Counted from the stretch's first letter, positions 18,212 to 28,007 are shown. The stretch is DNA of 64,000 bases from ER46 sp035545575 (GCA_035545575.1 DASZYB010000085.1:35378-99377), one strand, 5' to 3'. Numbers and translations: made by a program. The notes: generated by a model from the sequence alone, not told the origin.

Positions 18212-19327
18212 GTGTCCAAAATCCATTCCGCTTCCTCCTCGCCACGTCGCGTGGTCGTGAAGTTGGGCACCGGCGTGCTCACCCACGGCGTCGGCCAGCT
18301 CGACACCGCGCGCATCGAGTCGGTGTGCCGCGAGATCGCGGCGTTGCGCGCGCGCGGCACGGAGGTGCTCGTCGTTTCCTCGGGCGCGGTCGGGCTCGGC
18401 ATGGGCGCGCTCCAGCTCGAGCGCCGACCCAAGGAGCTCGCGAAGAAACAAGCCTGCGCCGCGATCGGGCAGTCGCGCCTGATGCAGACGTGGCAGGCCG
18501 GCTTCGCGCCGCACGCTCTCACCGTCGCGCAGGTCCTGCTCACGCACGACGACCTGCGCGTGCGCTCGCGTTACCTCGGCGTGCAGGAGACGCTGCGCCA
18601 GCTCATCGCCTACGGCACGATCCCGGTCATCAACGAAAACGACACCGTCAGCGCCGCCGAAATCAAATTCGGCGACAACGACACGCTCTCCGCGATGGTC
18701 GCCTCGCTCGTCGAAGCCGACTACCTGGTCATCCTTTCCACCGCGCCCGGCCTGATCGACCTGAAAGGCACGAAGCAAATCGTCCCCGTCGTCGAACGCA
18801 TCACGCCCGAGATCGAAGCGATGGCCGGCGGCACGACGAGCGAGACGGCGACCGGCGGGATGATTTCGAAAATCTCCGCCGCCAAACTCGCCACGCGCGC
18901 CGGCTGCGGCGTGTTCATCGCGAGCGGCGCCGAGCACGAGATCATCGCGAAACTGCTCTCCGGCCGCGGCCCCGGCACGTTTTTCGTGCCGAGCGGATTG
19001 CCGCTCGACGCGAAGAAACGCTGGCTCGCGTATTTTCAGCGGCCGACCGGCACGATCGAGATCAACGCCTGCGCCGTGCCCGTGCTGCGCGAGCAGGGCC
19101 GCAGCCTCCTCGCCGTCGGCGTCACCGGCGCGCGCGGCGAATTCGCCGCGGGCGAGGTCGTCAACATCGCCGGCCCCGACGGCATCGTGCTCGCGCGCGG
19201 GAAGACCGCTTTCGCGAGCGAAGAGATTTCCATCATCGCCGGCAAAAAAGGCGACGAAGTCCGCGCGCGCTTCCCGTCGCGCAAGCGGCTCGAAGTCGTC
19301 CACCGCGACGAACTCGCGCTGCTCTGA
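18212..19327 (+). CDS. proB: Glutamate 5-kinase
   Basis: A 371-residue enzyme phosphorylating glutamate as the first step of proline synthesis. Amino-acid-kinase domain with VVKLGTGVLTHG, VVSSGAVGLGMGAL, INENDTVSAAEIKFGDND and the Lys-rich MISKISAAKLATRAG loop. The C-terminal PUA domain (about 285-365; FQRPTGTIEI...) is present, so it is the full-length form. Start GTG at 18212. The product is exported to ProA, which is not in this window. A perfect 19-bp hairpin follows. Confidence 0.96.
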   Translation: MSKIHSASSSPRRVVVKLGTGVLTHGVGQLDTARIESVCREIAALRARGTEVLVVSSGAVGLGMGALQLERRPKELAKKQACAAIGQSRLMQTWQAGFAPHALTVAQVLLTHDDLRVRSRYLGVQETLRQLIAYGTIPVINENDTVSAAEIKFGDNDTLSAMVASLVEADYLVILSTAPGLIDLKGTKQIVPVVERITPEIEAMAGGTTSETATGGMISKISAAKLATRAGCGVFIASGAEHEIIAKLLSGRGPGTFFVPSGLPLDAKKRWLAYFQRPTGTIEINACAVPVLREQGRSLLAVGVTGARGEFAAGEVVNIAGPDGIVLARGKTAFASEEISIIAGKKGDEVRARFPSRKRLEVVHRDELALL

Positions 19328-19371
19328 GCGCATTCGCGCGCGATCGCGGCGGCGCTGCAAGCGGAGCCGAG

Positions 19372-19419
19372 GCCGAGCTGGAGCTCGGCGTTCTCGGGAG
19401 CGCCGAGCTCCAGCTCGGC
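19372..19419. repeat. Perfect 19-bp inverted repeat after proB
   Basis: GCCGAGCTGGAGCTCGGCG at 19372-19390, a 10-base loop, and its exact reverse complement at 19401-19419. Each arm is itself nearly self-complementary (GAGCTC core). Single arms of the same unit recur at 21132-21150 and 27822-27840. Could terminate proB, although no T-run follows. Confidence 0.9.
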
Positions 19420-19669
19420 TTCAAACAAGGCGCCCGCTCGCCTTCCTATCTTTCTGCGCATCCACCCGGTTATCACGTCCAGCCGCTGGAGGCCGACCTC
19501 GCATTCGTCGCTCCGCTTCTCCCCGCCGCCCCGTCATCACGGTAAGATTTTTTTGCGGCCTCCGGGATTTTTCACGCGGCGTCGTATTTTGGTGCGAAAG
19601 CTGCGCGCAACCGGCGGCCTCACGCTTCCCGCTTGGCTTTCGGACACGTGTCCTCATTCTAACCCTCCC
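19420..19669. other. Spacer upstream of the GH28 gene
   Basis: About 250 bases after the proB hairpin with no gene or RNA recognised. The 3' half (19545-19600) is locally AT-richer (runs of T around 19548 and 19570), which is where a promoter for the GH28 gene would be expected. No defined operator is visible. Confidence 0.35.
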
Positions 19670-21079
19670 ATGCGATTCGTTCGCCCCACCTTCGCCCTAC
19701 TGCTGCTCGTTTCCGCCCTCGACAGCCGCGCCGCGGAAGCGCCTGCCGTCACGTGGCAGACCGCGGGCGAAATCCTCGCGCGCATCCGCGCGCCGCAATT
19801 TCCAGCGCGCGATTTCCCCATTGTCCAGCACGGCGCCGTCGCCGGCGGCAAGACCGACTGCACCGCGGCGATCCGCGCGGCGATCGAGGCGTGCCACGCC
19901 GCCGGCGGCGGACGCGTCGTCGTGCCCGCGGGCGAATTTCTCACCGGCGCGATTCACCTGCAGAGCAACGTCGAACTCCACCTCGCCGAAGGCGCGACGC
20001 TCCTTTTCCGCACCGATCCCGCTGCCTACCTGCCCGCCGTTTTCACGCGTTGGGAAGGCACCGAGTGCATGAACTATTCCGCGCTCATCTACGCCTTCGA
20101 GCAGGAAAACATCGCCGTCACCGGCAGCGGCACGCTCGACGGCCAGGCGGCCGACGACAACTGGTGGGCGTGGGCGCGCCGCGACGAGAAGAAAATGTCG
20201 CCCGCCGTGCCCGACGCCACGCGGCTCGTCGCCGCCGGCGACAACGCCGTGCCCGTCGCGCAACGTCTCTTCGGCGCGGGCCATTTTCTGCGGCCGAATT
20301 TCATCCAGCCCTACCGCTGCAAAAACGTGCTCATCGAGGGCGTGCGCATCCGCCGCTCGCCGATGTGGGAGATCAATCCCGTCCTCTGCACCAACGTCAC
20401 CGTGCGCGGCGTCGACATCCTCAGCCACGGCCCGAACAACGACGGCTGCAATCCCGACTCGTCGCGCGACGTGCTGATCGAGAACTGCATCTTCGACACC
20501 GGCGACGACTGCATCGCGATCAAGTCCGGCCGCAACGACGACGGCCGTCGCGTCGGCGTCGCCGTGGAGAACCTCATCATCCGCGGCTGCAAGATGAAGG
20601 ACGGCCACGGCGGCGTGGTCGTCGGCAGCGAGACGGCCGCCGGCTGCCGCAACGTGTTCATCGAGAATTGCACGATGGACAGCCCGAACCTCGAGCGCGC
20701 GCTCCGCTTCAAATCCAACGCGCAGCGCGGCGGCGTGATCGAAAATATTTTCATGCGCAACACCGAGATCAATCGCGTCGCCGAGGCGATCATCACGGTC
20801 GATTTCCTCTACGAGGAAGGCCCGAACGGCGCGCACAATCCCGTCCTCCGCAACGTCCAGCTCGAGCACGTCGTCGCGCACTCGACGCCGCGCGTCTTCT
20901 ACGTCGCCGGTTTTGCGGGCGCCGTCATCGACGGCTTGCGGCTCGCGCATTGCTCGTTCAGCGGCGTCGAAAACGCCGAGCTGATCGAGCACGCCGGCCA
21001 CATCGAGTTGGACGACGTCGCCATCGTGCCCAAGCAAAGACCCGCGAGCCTCAGCTCGCGCACCGCCGGCACGCTGTAG
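19670..21079 (+). CDS. Glycoside hydrolase family 28 protein (polygalacturonase-like), secreted
   Basis: A 469-residue right-handed beta-helix enzyme with a signal peptide (residues 1-22, ending SRAAEA). GH28 catalytic regions: NNDGCNPDSSRDV (usual NTD appears as NPDS), FDTGDDCIAIKSGR (catalytic DD), GHGGVVVGSE (GHG) and RFKSNAQRGG (RIK-like). It would cleave galacturonan or a related pectic chain outside the cytoplasm. The ATG at 19670 is the only start giving the signal peptide. Isolated gene, with repeats on both sides. Confidence 0.93.
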   Translation: MRFVRPTFALLLLVSALDSRAAEAPAVTWQTAGEILARIRAPQFPARDFPIVQHGAVAGGKTDCTAAIRAAIEACHAAGGGRVVVPAGEFLTGAIHLQSNVELHLAEGATLLFRTDPAAYLPAVFTRWEGTECMNYSALIYAFEQENIAVTGSGTLDGQAADDNWWAWARRDEKKMSPAVPDATRLVAAGDNAVPVAQRLFGAGHFLRPNFIQPYRCKNVLIEGVRIRRSPMWEINPVLCTNVTVRGVDILSHGPNNDGCNPDSSRDVLIENCIFDTGDDCIAIKSGRNDDGRRVGVAVENLIIRGCKMKDGHGGVVVGSETAAGCRNVFIENCTMDSPNLERALRFKSNAQRGGVIENIFMRNTEINRVAEAIITVDFLYEEGPNGAHNPVLRNVQLEHVVAHSTPRVFYVAGFAGAVIDGLRLAHCSFSGVENAELIEHAGHIELDDVAIVPKQRPASLSSRTAGTL

Positions 21080-21131
21080 CGCCGTTTTCGGAAAAGTGTA
21101 GACGCGAGCGCGCCTCTGCATCCGCGGTCCT

Positions 21132-21236
21132 GCCGAGCTGGAGCTCGGCGCTCCCGGCAATACGCGTCTCGCAGGGCGTCTGTCTTGCAGACGCCATTTC
21201 CCGTGACCGCCGGACGGCGCCTGCATGACAGACGCC
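21132..21236. repeat. Composite repeat: half-site of the GAGCTC unit plus a 21-bp inverted repeat
   Basis: 21132-21150 repeats one arm of the proB-downstream hairpin (GCCGAGCTGGAGCTCGGCG). Then 21175-21195 and 21216-21236 form an inverted repeat with two mismatches in 21 (GGCGTCTGTC...GACAGACGCC type). Both units lie in the 178-base convergent gap between the GH28 and DUF4139 genes. Confidence 0.85.
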
Positions 21237-21257
21237 TACCGTCGCCCTACATCACGC

Positions 21258-22784
21258 TCATCGCCAATCGTAGCGCACGCGATACGTCACCGTCGCCTCG
21301 CCGTCGGCGGGCACGTTGACGCGAAACTCGACCGACTGCGCGTCCTTCTTTTCGAAGTCCGCCGATTTCTGCACGATCGTCCAGTTCGTCCAGCGATACA
21401 GCCGCTCGAAGACGCGCACCTCGACGGGCTCGCTCTTGCGATTGCGCACCTTGATCTCGAACGCCTCCTCCGCCTGGTCCTGCCGGTTGTTTAAAACGAA
21501 ATCCGTCCGCGTGCGCTCGCCGACGATGTCGAACGCGTCGCCCGTGTAGATGCGCACCGTCTCGTTCTTCGGCGTGTGATCGATCGTGTTCTCGCCGGTG
21601 AATTCGAGCCGGCCGTCCGCGTCGTCGCGCCGATAAAAACGCGTGCGGCCCTTCGGCAGCGGCTGGCCGAGGCCGTTCGCCTCGCTGTTCTCGAATTCGC
21701 GCATGACCCAGACTTTCGGATTCGACTGCGTGCCGTAATCGCGGTTGTTGCGGATCGCCTCGGAATTCCAGCCGCGATACTGCGGGCCGATCGCGGCGCC
21801 GTTGTAGACGTAGAACGTCTTCGCCTTCACGCCCGTCGCGCGGATGAACTCCACCTGCTTTGTCTCGCGGTTGCGCAGCGTCGCCGGCCGCGTGAGCGAG
21901 TAGAGGTGAAATTCGTCGAACGCCTTCTCCGTCACCGGCGGCGCCATCGCCGCCATCCTCGAGCCGGCCAGCGTGCTCATCTCCATGTAGCCTTGATCCA
22001 TGTCCGGCTGCAGCTTGCTCACGTTGCCCGCCATCAGCTTGATCGTCGCGTTGTCAAATTGCTTTCCGGTCTGGTTGTCGATCGTCACCCAGCCGATGAG
22101 GTCGATCGTGTCGCCCTTTTCCGGCGCGACGAGATTGTAGGACGCCTCCCAGCTCATGCCGCCGGTGATGTAGCCGAGCTCGGCGTCGAACTTCGCCGCG
22201 CGCTCGCTCGCGAGTCTCCAGCTCAGCGTCGGTTTCAAAATCGCATCGTCCGCCAGCGCCGGAAACTGCGGCTCGCCCGGCAGCGAGAAGCGCAGCTTGC
22301 CGTCGACCTCGATGATCGGCGAGCCCGCGCCCGTCTGCCAGTTGCCCACCGCCTGCTGCTGCTGATAAAACTGCTGCCCGTAGCGCGAGAACGGCACGAC
22401 GTTCGGCACGTAGCCGCTGCGGATGACCTTGCCGCGCACGGTGTATTCCTTCGCGTTCTGGTCGCGCACGAGGAAATCGATTTCCTTTCCTTCGTAGAGC
22501 GAGAGCAGCAGCCCCTGCGAAATCGTGTCCGCGCGATAACTCTGCTCGAGCACGCGCAACGGCACCTTGCCCGCGGGATCGCGCAGCACGACCGAGTCGG
22601 GCTCGACATGCACCGTCACCCCGGAAAACGCCACCGCGTTTTCGCCCGCCTTCAGGTCGAGCGGCACGCGCTCGCGCACGACGGCGAAATTCTGGTTGTA
22701 GATCGTGAGCGCCGGCTGCGCTGCCGCGCCGAGCGCGCCCGCGAGACTCGCGGCCGCGAAGGAGAAAAGACGAAGCGATTTCAT
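21258..22784 (-). CDS. DUF4139 domain protein, secreted
   Basis: A 508-residue exported protein with signal peptide MKSLRLFSFAAASLAGALGA. It matches the DUF4139 architecture: an N-terminal strand-rich part with LTIYNQNFAVVRERVPLDL, then the core with LGYITGGMSWEASYNLVAPE and WVTIDNQTGKQFDNATIKL, and the C-terminal RVFERLYRWTNWTIVQKS. Function unknown in the family; it is often annotated as mucoidy-inhibitor-like. The start ATG at 22784 is required for the signal peptide. Downstream of the large membrane protein on the same strand, 155 bases away. Confidence 0.9.
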   Translation of the reverse strand: MKSLRLFSFAAASLAGALGAAAQPALTIYNQNFAVVRERVPLDLKAGENAVAFSGVTVHVEPDSVVLRDPAGKVPLRVLEQSYRADTISQGLLLSLYEGKEIDFLVRDQNAKEYTVRGKVIRSGYVPNVVPFSRYGQQFYQQQQAVGNWQTGAGSPIIEVDGKLRFSLPGEPQFPALADDAILKPTLSWRLASERAAKFDAELGYITGGMSWEASYNLVAPEKGDTIDLIGWVTIDNQTGKQFDNATIKLMAGNVSKLQPDMDQGYMEMSTLAGSRMAAMAPPVTEKAFDEFHLYSLTRPATLRNRETKQVEFIRATGVKAKTFYVYNGAAIGPQYRGWNSEAIRNNRDYGTQSNPKVWVMREFENSEANGLGQPLPKGRTRFYRRDDADGRLEFTGENTIDHTPKNETVRIYTGDAFDIVGERTRTDFVLNNRQDQAEEAFEIKVRNRKSEPVEVRVFERLYRWTNWTIVQKSADFEKKDAQSVEFRVNVPADGEATVTYRVRYDWR

Positions 22785-22939
22785 GGTGAGCGGAAGAAAG
22801 ACGATACGAAGAAAACGCGCCGCGCGCGAGTTTCTTAGACCGGGATCGCATCGCTGCAATTCGCCCGCGGCGCAGCTCGCACCCGCGTCCGCGAGCGCGA
22901 CTCGCGTCGCGGCGCGAGTTCCTCCGCAAAACCGCCAGC

Positions 22940-24523
22940 TCACTGTCCGCGAATCGCCGCCCGCACCTGCACCGCGACCGCTTCCGCCGTCGCGAGACCC
23001 GGCACGTTGCGCGCGATCATGACTTCGAATTTCGGCGTCGCCTGCAGCTGCGCGAGAATTTCCGCGCCGCGCCCGCCGGCGTTTTCCGGCGCGGTGACGC
23101 CGAGCTCCTTCATCGCCTGCCGCAGTTGAAAGCGGAGCTTCCGCGCCGCGAACGGCTCGCCCGGCGCGGCCGCGATTGGATCGATGCCGCGCGTGCCGAT
23201 CAGATTCAGCCGGAAAAACTGCCGGTCGCCCACGCTCATCGCGTTCACCGGCCGCACTTCCGCCACCTCCGCGCGGCGCACGCGCGTCTCCTTCGCGCCG
23301 AACAGCCGTGATTTCCGCACCACGACTTCGTCGCCCATGACGCGCACCGCGAGATCGCCCGCCCAGAGATCGTGCGCCATCAGGAGCGCCAGCCCCGCAA
23401 ACATTCCGAACACGATCAGCAAAACCCACGGCGCGTCGCCGCGCACGAGAACGATTTCCAGCGCCGTCAGCAGCAGCGCCGCGAGGCCAAACGCCGCGCG
23501 CAGGCCGCCGAGATGTTTCGACGTGAAAACAAATCCGTCCGCCTCGCGCCGCACGCCCGCCGCGGCGAGGTCGACTTCGCGCAGCGGCTCCGCGCGATAT
23601 TCCTCGAGCGGCGGCACGTCGGCCGCGGCCAGCTGCGGCGCGCGGCCCGTCGCGAAAACCGGCACCTCGAAACTCGCCGCGAAATCCACGCCCGGCGTCT
23701 TGGCGCTCACCGCGAGCCGCCAGAGCACGCGGTTGTCGTTGTCGTTCGTCATCTCCGTCGGCTGGCACGTCGCCGCGATCGGCAGCAGCACGGGAATTTC
23801 GGTGCCGTTCGCCGCACTCCGCCATTTCTCGCGCGCGAGCCGGACTTCTTTTTCCCAGAGCACGTTTTCATGCACCGTGCGACTGTCGCCCGAGCCGCTC
23901 GCACCGCGGCGGATGCAGCGCAACGCGAGCCGCGCGTCGTCCTCCGGCACGATCTGCGCCGGCACCTGGATCACGCCGCCGAGCGTCCCGCCGATCTCGC
24001 CCGGCAGCGCGACCGGCACGAACATCGCGCGGCCATATTTCCGCGCGCGGATCGTGAGGTAGATCGCCTGCGCCAGCAGCAACAGCCCGATCGCCGGAAA
24101 GATCGCGACGAAGAGCAGCATTTTCTGGCCCTGCGCGATTTTCTGCGCCGCGCCGATCGCCGCGGGGATGCTGATCGCATTCCAAAAAAGGGTGAACAAC
24201 CACAGCATCGCCGCGCCTTGCGACCGATCGGGCCCGCTCGGTCTTCCATCCCAGGCCGCGCGCCATTTCCATGGCTCGCCCGGAAATTGTTCGCGGCGCC
24301 GCGCCTCGTCGCGCTGCCGCAGCGCGCCCCGCCGCATGGCCACGCCAAGACCCGTGCCCACCGCCACAAATGCCAGCCCGGTCCCGCCCATGCCCAGCAT
24401 CGCCCGCCAGTCCTGCCCGCTCCGATAACCGCGCGCCGCCGCGACCAGCAACGCCCCGCCCGCCAGCGCGAAAATCGCGCAGAACACAAATCCGCAACCG
24501 CCGCTGGAATTCGGCTTCGCCAC
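22940..24523 (-). CDS. Hypothetical membrane protein, ~527 aa
   Basis: Not recognised as a named family. It has two N-terminal TM helices (FVFCAIFALAGGALLVAAA and GGTGLAFVAVGTGLGVAM), a charged loop, a TM pair (MLWLFTLFWNAISIPAAIG and LLFVAIFPAIGLLLLAQAIYL), a long soluble segment, another TM pair near 340-390 (LAALLLTALEIVLVRG, LLIVFGMFAGLALLM) and a C-terminal soluble domain. The layout recalls DUF3592-type proteins. The GTG at 24523 just before the first TM is proposed as start; the frame stays open beyond it, towards the divergent helicase gene. No start is decisive. Confidence 0.68.
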   Translation of the reverse strand: MAKPNSSGGCGFVFCAIFALAGGALLVAAARGYRSGQDWRAMLGMGGTGLAFVAVGTGLGVAMRRGALRQRDEARRREQFPGEPWKWRAAWDGRPSGPDRSQGAAMLWLFTLFWNAISIPAAIGAAQKIAQGQKMLLFVAIFPAIGLLLLAQAIYLTIRARKYGRAMFVPVALPGEIGGTLGGVIQVPAQIVPEDDARLALRCIRRGASGSGDSRTVHENVLWEKEVRLAREKWRSAANGTEIPVLLPIAATCQPTEMTNDNDNRVLWRLAVSAKTPGVDFAASFEVPVFATGRAPQLAAADVPPLEEYRAEPLREVDLAAAGVRREADGFVFTSKHLGGLRAAFGLAALLLTALEIVLVRGDAPWVLLIVFGMFAGLALLMAHDLWAGDLAVRVMGDEVVVRKSRLFGAKETRVRRAEVAEVRPVNAMSVGDRQFFRLNLIGTRGIDPIAAAPGEPFAARKLRFQLRQAMKELGVTAPENAGGRGAEILAQLQATPKFEVMIARNVPGLATAEAVAVQVRAAIRGQ

Positions 24524-24686
24524 GGCCGCGAACGCAAGCGGAGCCGCGCGCGCGAGTAAATCCGTTTCGGGTTGGAACGCGGCGCGATTTTCCCAACCGG
24601 CCTCGCGGCCGTCGCGCAGGCTCCGCCGCCCGCGCCGCACTTTGGCTTTGCGCCGCGCAGACTTTGCGTGACCTTCTTCGCGCTTC

Positions 24687-26690
24687 ATGGATTTCGTGGT
24701 CGAAAACCCGCGCGCGCCCGACGGCATCCCGCCGATCGATTTCCGCGCGCAGCTCAACGACGAGCAGTTCGCCGCCGTCACCGCCGAGCCCGGCCCGATC
24801 CTCGTCCTCGCCGGCGCCGGCTCCGGCAAGACGCGCACGCTCACCTACCGCGTCGCCTACCTGCTCTCGCAAGGCGTGCGGCCCGGCGAAATCCTCCTGC
24901 TCACCTTCACCAACAAGGCCGCGAAGGAAATGCTCCACCGCGTGCACGATCTCACCGGCGTCGAGCCCTCGCGTTTCTGGGGCGGCACGTTTCATTCGAT
25001 CGGGCACCGCGCGTTGCGCACGCACGGCGAGACGATCGGATTGCCGCGGACCTTCACCATCCTCGACGCCGAAGAGTCCGAAGGCATCCTGCGCGACGCC
25101 GTCGAGGAAACCGACAAGGCATTCTTCAAGGACAAGACGCACCCGCGCCCCGGCCCGCTGCACGAGATGATCTCGATGGCGCGCAACACGCAGCTCCCGT
25201 TCGCCGAGACGATCACGCGCTTCTTCCCGCAGCACGAGGGCATGATCGAGCGCGTGCCGCTCTTCGCGAAAAAATACGCCGAGAAAAAACGCACCGGCAA
25301 CGTCGTCGACTACGACGACCTGCTCGAATTCTGGCTCGAGCTGCTGCGGAAATCCGACGCGACGCGCGAGTATTTTTCGCATCGCTTCCGCCACGTGCTC
25401 GTCGACGAGTTTCAGGACACCAACACGCTCCAGGCGCAGATCGTCGACCTGATCGGTTCGCACCACCGCGTGATGGCCGTCGGCGACGACGCGCAGTGCA
25501 TCTACTCGTGGCGCGGCGCGAATTTCGAAAACATCCTCACCTTTCCCGACCGCCATCCCGACACGCGCATCTACCGCATCGAGACGAATTATCGCTCGAC
25601 GCCGCAGATTCTCGCGCTCGCCAACGGCGTGCTGCTCGCGCAGCCGAAGGGCCGGCACTTCGACAAGGAACTCCGGCCCGCGCGCGCCAACTCCGAGAAA
25701 CCGTATTTCGTGCAGTCGATGGACGGCCGCGAGCAGGCGCAGTTCATCGTGCAGCGCATCCGCGGGCTGGTCGACGAAGGCTGCTCCCTGAGCGACATCG
25801 GCATTCTCTACCGCGCGCATTTCCAGGCGCTCGACATCCAGCTCGAGCTCGCACGACTGCAGATTCCGTATCAGATCACGAGCGGCGTGCGCTTCTTCGA
25901 GCAGGCGCACATCCGCGATCTCGTGGCACTGCTGCGCTTCGTCTACAACCCGTCCGACACCGCCGCGTGGAATCGCATCGCCATCCTGCTCCCGAAAGTC
26001 GGCGACAAGAACGCGCAGAAACTCCACGCCGCCGCGCTCGAGCACGCGCGCCTGATGCAGCAGGACTTCATCGACGCGCTCGCGACGGACGACGTCGCCT
26101 CGAAGGTGCCGAAGGACGCGAAGGAGGAATGGCCGAAGTTCGTCGCCTCGCTCCAGCAGGTGAAGGAAATGATGCGCACGATGAAGCCGCACAACGCCGT
26201 CGAGATCGCGATCGACGGTTGGTATGGCGACTACCTCAAGGGCGCGTATGCGAACTACGTTTCCCGCCTCGACGATTTGAAATCGATGACCGGCTTCGCG
26301 AGCCGCTACGACGACATGCAGGAACTGCTCGCGCAAATCATGCTGCTCAACAGCGAGACGAGCGACCGCTCCGCCGATCCCGACGCCGACGCGCTGCGGC
26401 TCACGACCGTGCACCAGGCGAAAGGCCTCGAATACGCCGCCGTCTTCCTCATCGGGCTCGCTGAAGGGATGTTCCCGCTGCGCCGCGCGATCGAGAACAA
26501 CGACATCGAGGAGGAACGCCGGCTCTTCTACGTGGCGGTGACGCGCGCGCGCGACGAGTTGTATCTCTGTTTTCCAAAGGTGAACACGAAGGGCGGCCCC
26601 GCGATGCTGCTCACGCCGAGCCGCTTCCTCCAGGAACTCCCGAGCGACCTCTACCAGCCGCTGAAAATCAAGCGCAGCTACGGCTGGTAG
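24687..26690 (+). CDS. UvrD/Rep/PcrA-family ATP-dependent DNA helicase
   Basis: A 667-residue SF1A 3'-5' helicase. Motif Q LNDEQFAAVTAEPG, Walker A GAGSGKTRT (about 44-52), Ia TFTNKAAKEM, motif II DEFQDTN (about 240), III GDDAQCIYSWRGA, IV RIETNYRSTPQI, V TVHQAKGLEY and VI EERRLFYVAVTRAR. The length matches Rep/PcrA rather than UvrD plus a C-terminal Tudor extension. It probably acts in repair or replication restart. Monocistronic; divergent from the membrane protein on the left. Confidence 0.95.
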   Translation: MDFVVENPRAPDGIPPIDFRAQLNDEQFAAVTAEPGPILVLAGAGSGKTRTLTYRVAYLLSQGVRPGEILLLTFTNKAAKEMLHRVHDLTGVEPSRFWGGTFHSIGHRALRTHGETIGLPRTFTILDAEESEGILRDAVEETDKAFFKDKTHPRPGPLHEMISMARNTQLPFAETITRFFPQHEGMIERVPLFAKKYAEKKRTGNVVDYDDLLEFWLELLRKSDATREYFSHRFRHVLVDEFQDTNTLQAQIVDLIGSHHRVMAVGDDAQCIYSWRGANFENILTFPDRHPDTRIYRIETNYRSTPQILALANGVLLAQPKGRHFDKELRPARANSEKPYFVQSMDGREQAQFIVQRIRGLVDEGCSLSDIGILYRAHFQALDIQLELARLQIPYQITSGVRFFEQAHIRDLVALLRFVYNPSDTAAWNRIAILLPKVGDKNAQKLHAAALEHARLMQQDFIDALATDDVASKVPKDAKEEWPKFVASLQQVKEMMRTMKPHNAVEIAIDGWYGDYLKGAYANYVSRLDDLKSMTGFASRYDDMQELLAQIMLLNSETSDRSADPDADALRLTTVHQAKGLEYAAVFLIGLAEGMFPLRRAIENNDIEEERRLFYVAVTRARDELYLCFPKVNTKGGPAMLLTPSRFLQELPSDLYQPLKIKRSYGW

Positions 26691-26834
26691 GCGACGATTC
26701 GCCACGGGCGCCAGGCCTTCGACGCGAGCGCGGGTCCGCGTGATTCGCGAGACGGGCTTTCATTTCCGCGGCGTTACATCTCCGCAGTTGCGCTGTGTGC
26801 TACGTTGAATTCATCTCCCGGTTTCACGCTTCCC

Positions 26835-27782
26835 ATGTCCACCCCTTCCGTCGAAAACGTCGTCATCGTCGGCACCGGTTGCGCCGGCCTCACCGCCGCC
26901 ATCTACACCGGGCGCGCCAATCTCAATCCGCTCGTGCTCGAGGGCACGCTCCCCGGCGGCCAGCTCACCACGACGAGCGAGGTGGAAAATTTCCCCGGCT
27001 TCCCGCACGGCATCGACGGCTTCCAGCTCATGCAAAACCTGCGCGAGCAGGCGACGCGCTTCGGCACGCGTTTCGAGCAGGCGCTCGTGACCTCCGTCGA
27101 TTTCACGAGCATGCCGCGCAAACTCGTCTGCGCCGATCGCACGATCCTCGCGCGCAGCGTGATCATCGCGACCGGCGCTTCGCCGCGCATGACCGGCATC
27201 CCCGGCGAAAAGGAACTCTACGGCGGCAAGGGCGTGACGACGTGCGCGACGTGCGACGGCGCATTCTATCGCAAGATGGACGTCGCCGTGATCGGCGGCG
27301 GCGACAGCGCGGCGGAGGAGGCGCTGTTTCTCACGCGTTTCGCGAGCAAGGTCTACCTCGTCCATCGGCGCGACACATTGCGCGCCTCGAAGATCATGGC
27401 CGATCGCGCGATGTCGCACGAAAAAATCCAGTGCGTGTGGGACAGCGTGCCGCTCGCCGTCGAGGGCGTGGAGCAAGGCGCCGTGAGCGGCTTGCGGATC
27501 AAGCACCTGAAGACCGGCGCCGAATCCACGCTGCCGATCAAGGGGCTCTTCATCGCGATCGGCCACCAGCCGAACACGAAGGCATTTTCGCCGCCGCTCG
27601 AGGTCGACGCCAACGGCTATTTCAAACCGGACCACGGCTCGCACATCCGCACGAAAGTCCCCGGCGTATACGTCGCGGGCGATTGCGCGGACCACGTCTA
27701 TCGCCAGGCGATCACCGCCGCCGGCATGGGCTGCGCCGCCGCGATCGAGGCGGAGCGCTGGCTCGCGGAACACGGCAGCTAA
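26835..27782 (+). CDS. trxB: Thioredoxin-disulfide reductase
   Basis: A 315-residue FAD/NADPH enzyme reducing thioredoxin. FAD site VIVGTGCAGLTAAIYTGRA (the usual GxGPAG appears as GTGCAG), redox pair CATC (C137/C140), NADPH motif VIGGGDSAAEEA and C-terminal GVYVAGDCADHVYRQAITAAGMG. Start ATG at 26835; ten extra in-frame residues are possible. It lies upstream of the Fur-suf block and may be part of the same redox-defence neighbourhood, but a repeat and a promoter region separate them. Confidence 0.96.
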   Translation: MSTPSVENVVIVGTGCAGLTAAIYTGRANLNPLVLEGTLPGGQLTTTSEVENFPGFPHGIDGFQLMQNLREQATRFGTRFEQALVTSVDFTSMPRKLVCADRTILARSVIIATGASPRMTGIPGEKELYGGKGVTTCATCDGAFYRKMDVAVIGGGDSAAEEALFLTRFASKVYLVHRRDTLRASKIMADRAMSHEKIQCVWDSVPLAVEGVEQGAVSGLRIKHLKTGAESTLPIKGLFIAIGHQPNTKAFSPPLEVDANGYFKPDHGSHIRTKVPGVYVAGDCADHVYRQAITAAGMGCAAAIEAERWLAEHGS

Positions 27783-27788
27783 GCCGCT

Positions 27789-27840
27789 TGGCCGAGCCGA
27801 GGAAGTCGACGATCCCGGAAGCGCCGAGCTCCAGCTCGGC
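27789..27840. repeat. GAGCTC-type repeat, degenerate left arm
   Basis: The right arm at 27822-27840 is identical to the proB-downstream arm (CGCCGAGCTCCAGCTCGGC). The left part (27791-27823) is recognisably the same element but has diverged (GCCGAGCCGAGG then ATCCCGGAAGCG). Located after trxB. Confidence 0.75.
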
Positions 27841-28007
27841 ATTGCCGCGTCCGAAATAGCGCCGCCCGCTCCATCCGTATTCCGCGGAAGGCCGGCGCAG
27901 ATAAACGCGCACGCCTCCGACTTCATTTCGCGGTTCGACGTCCGATCTCCGCATCGAAAAATTCGGCATAAGCGACGCACACGCGCCCCGTGTCTTCGCG
28001 TCATAGT

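Noticed and set aside
19321..19476. Frames with AELELG/AELQLGF repeats near proB
   Set aside because: They translate the GAGCTC-type repeat and are not conserved protein.
22785..23825. Upstream extension of the DUF4139 frame
   Set aside because: The signal peptide at 22784 marks the true start; the extension is a shadow of the membrane-protein gene.
24524..24844. N-terminal extension of the large membrane protein towards 24844
   Set aside because: Overlaps the helicase start and lacks protein-like composition; includes an ATG at 24688 that clashes with the helicase ATG at 24687.
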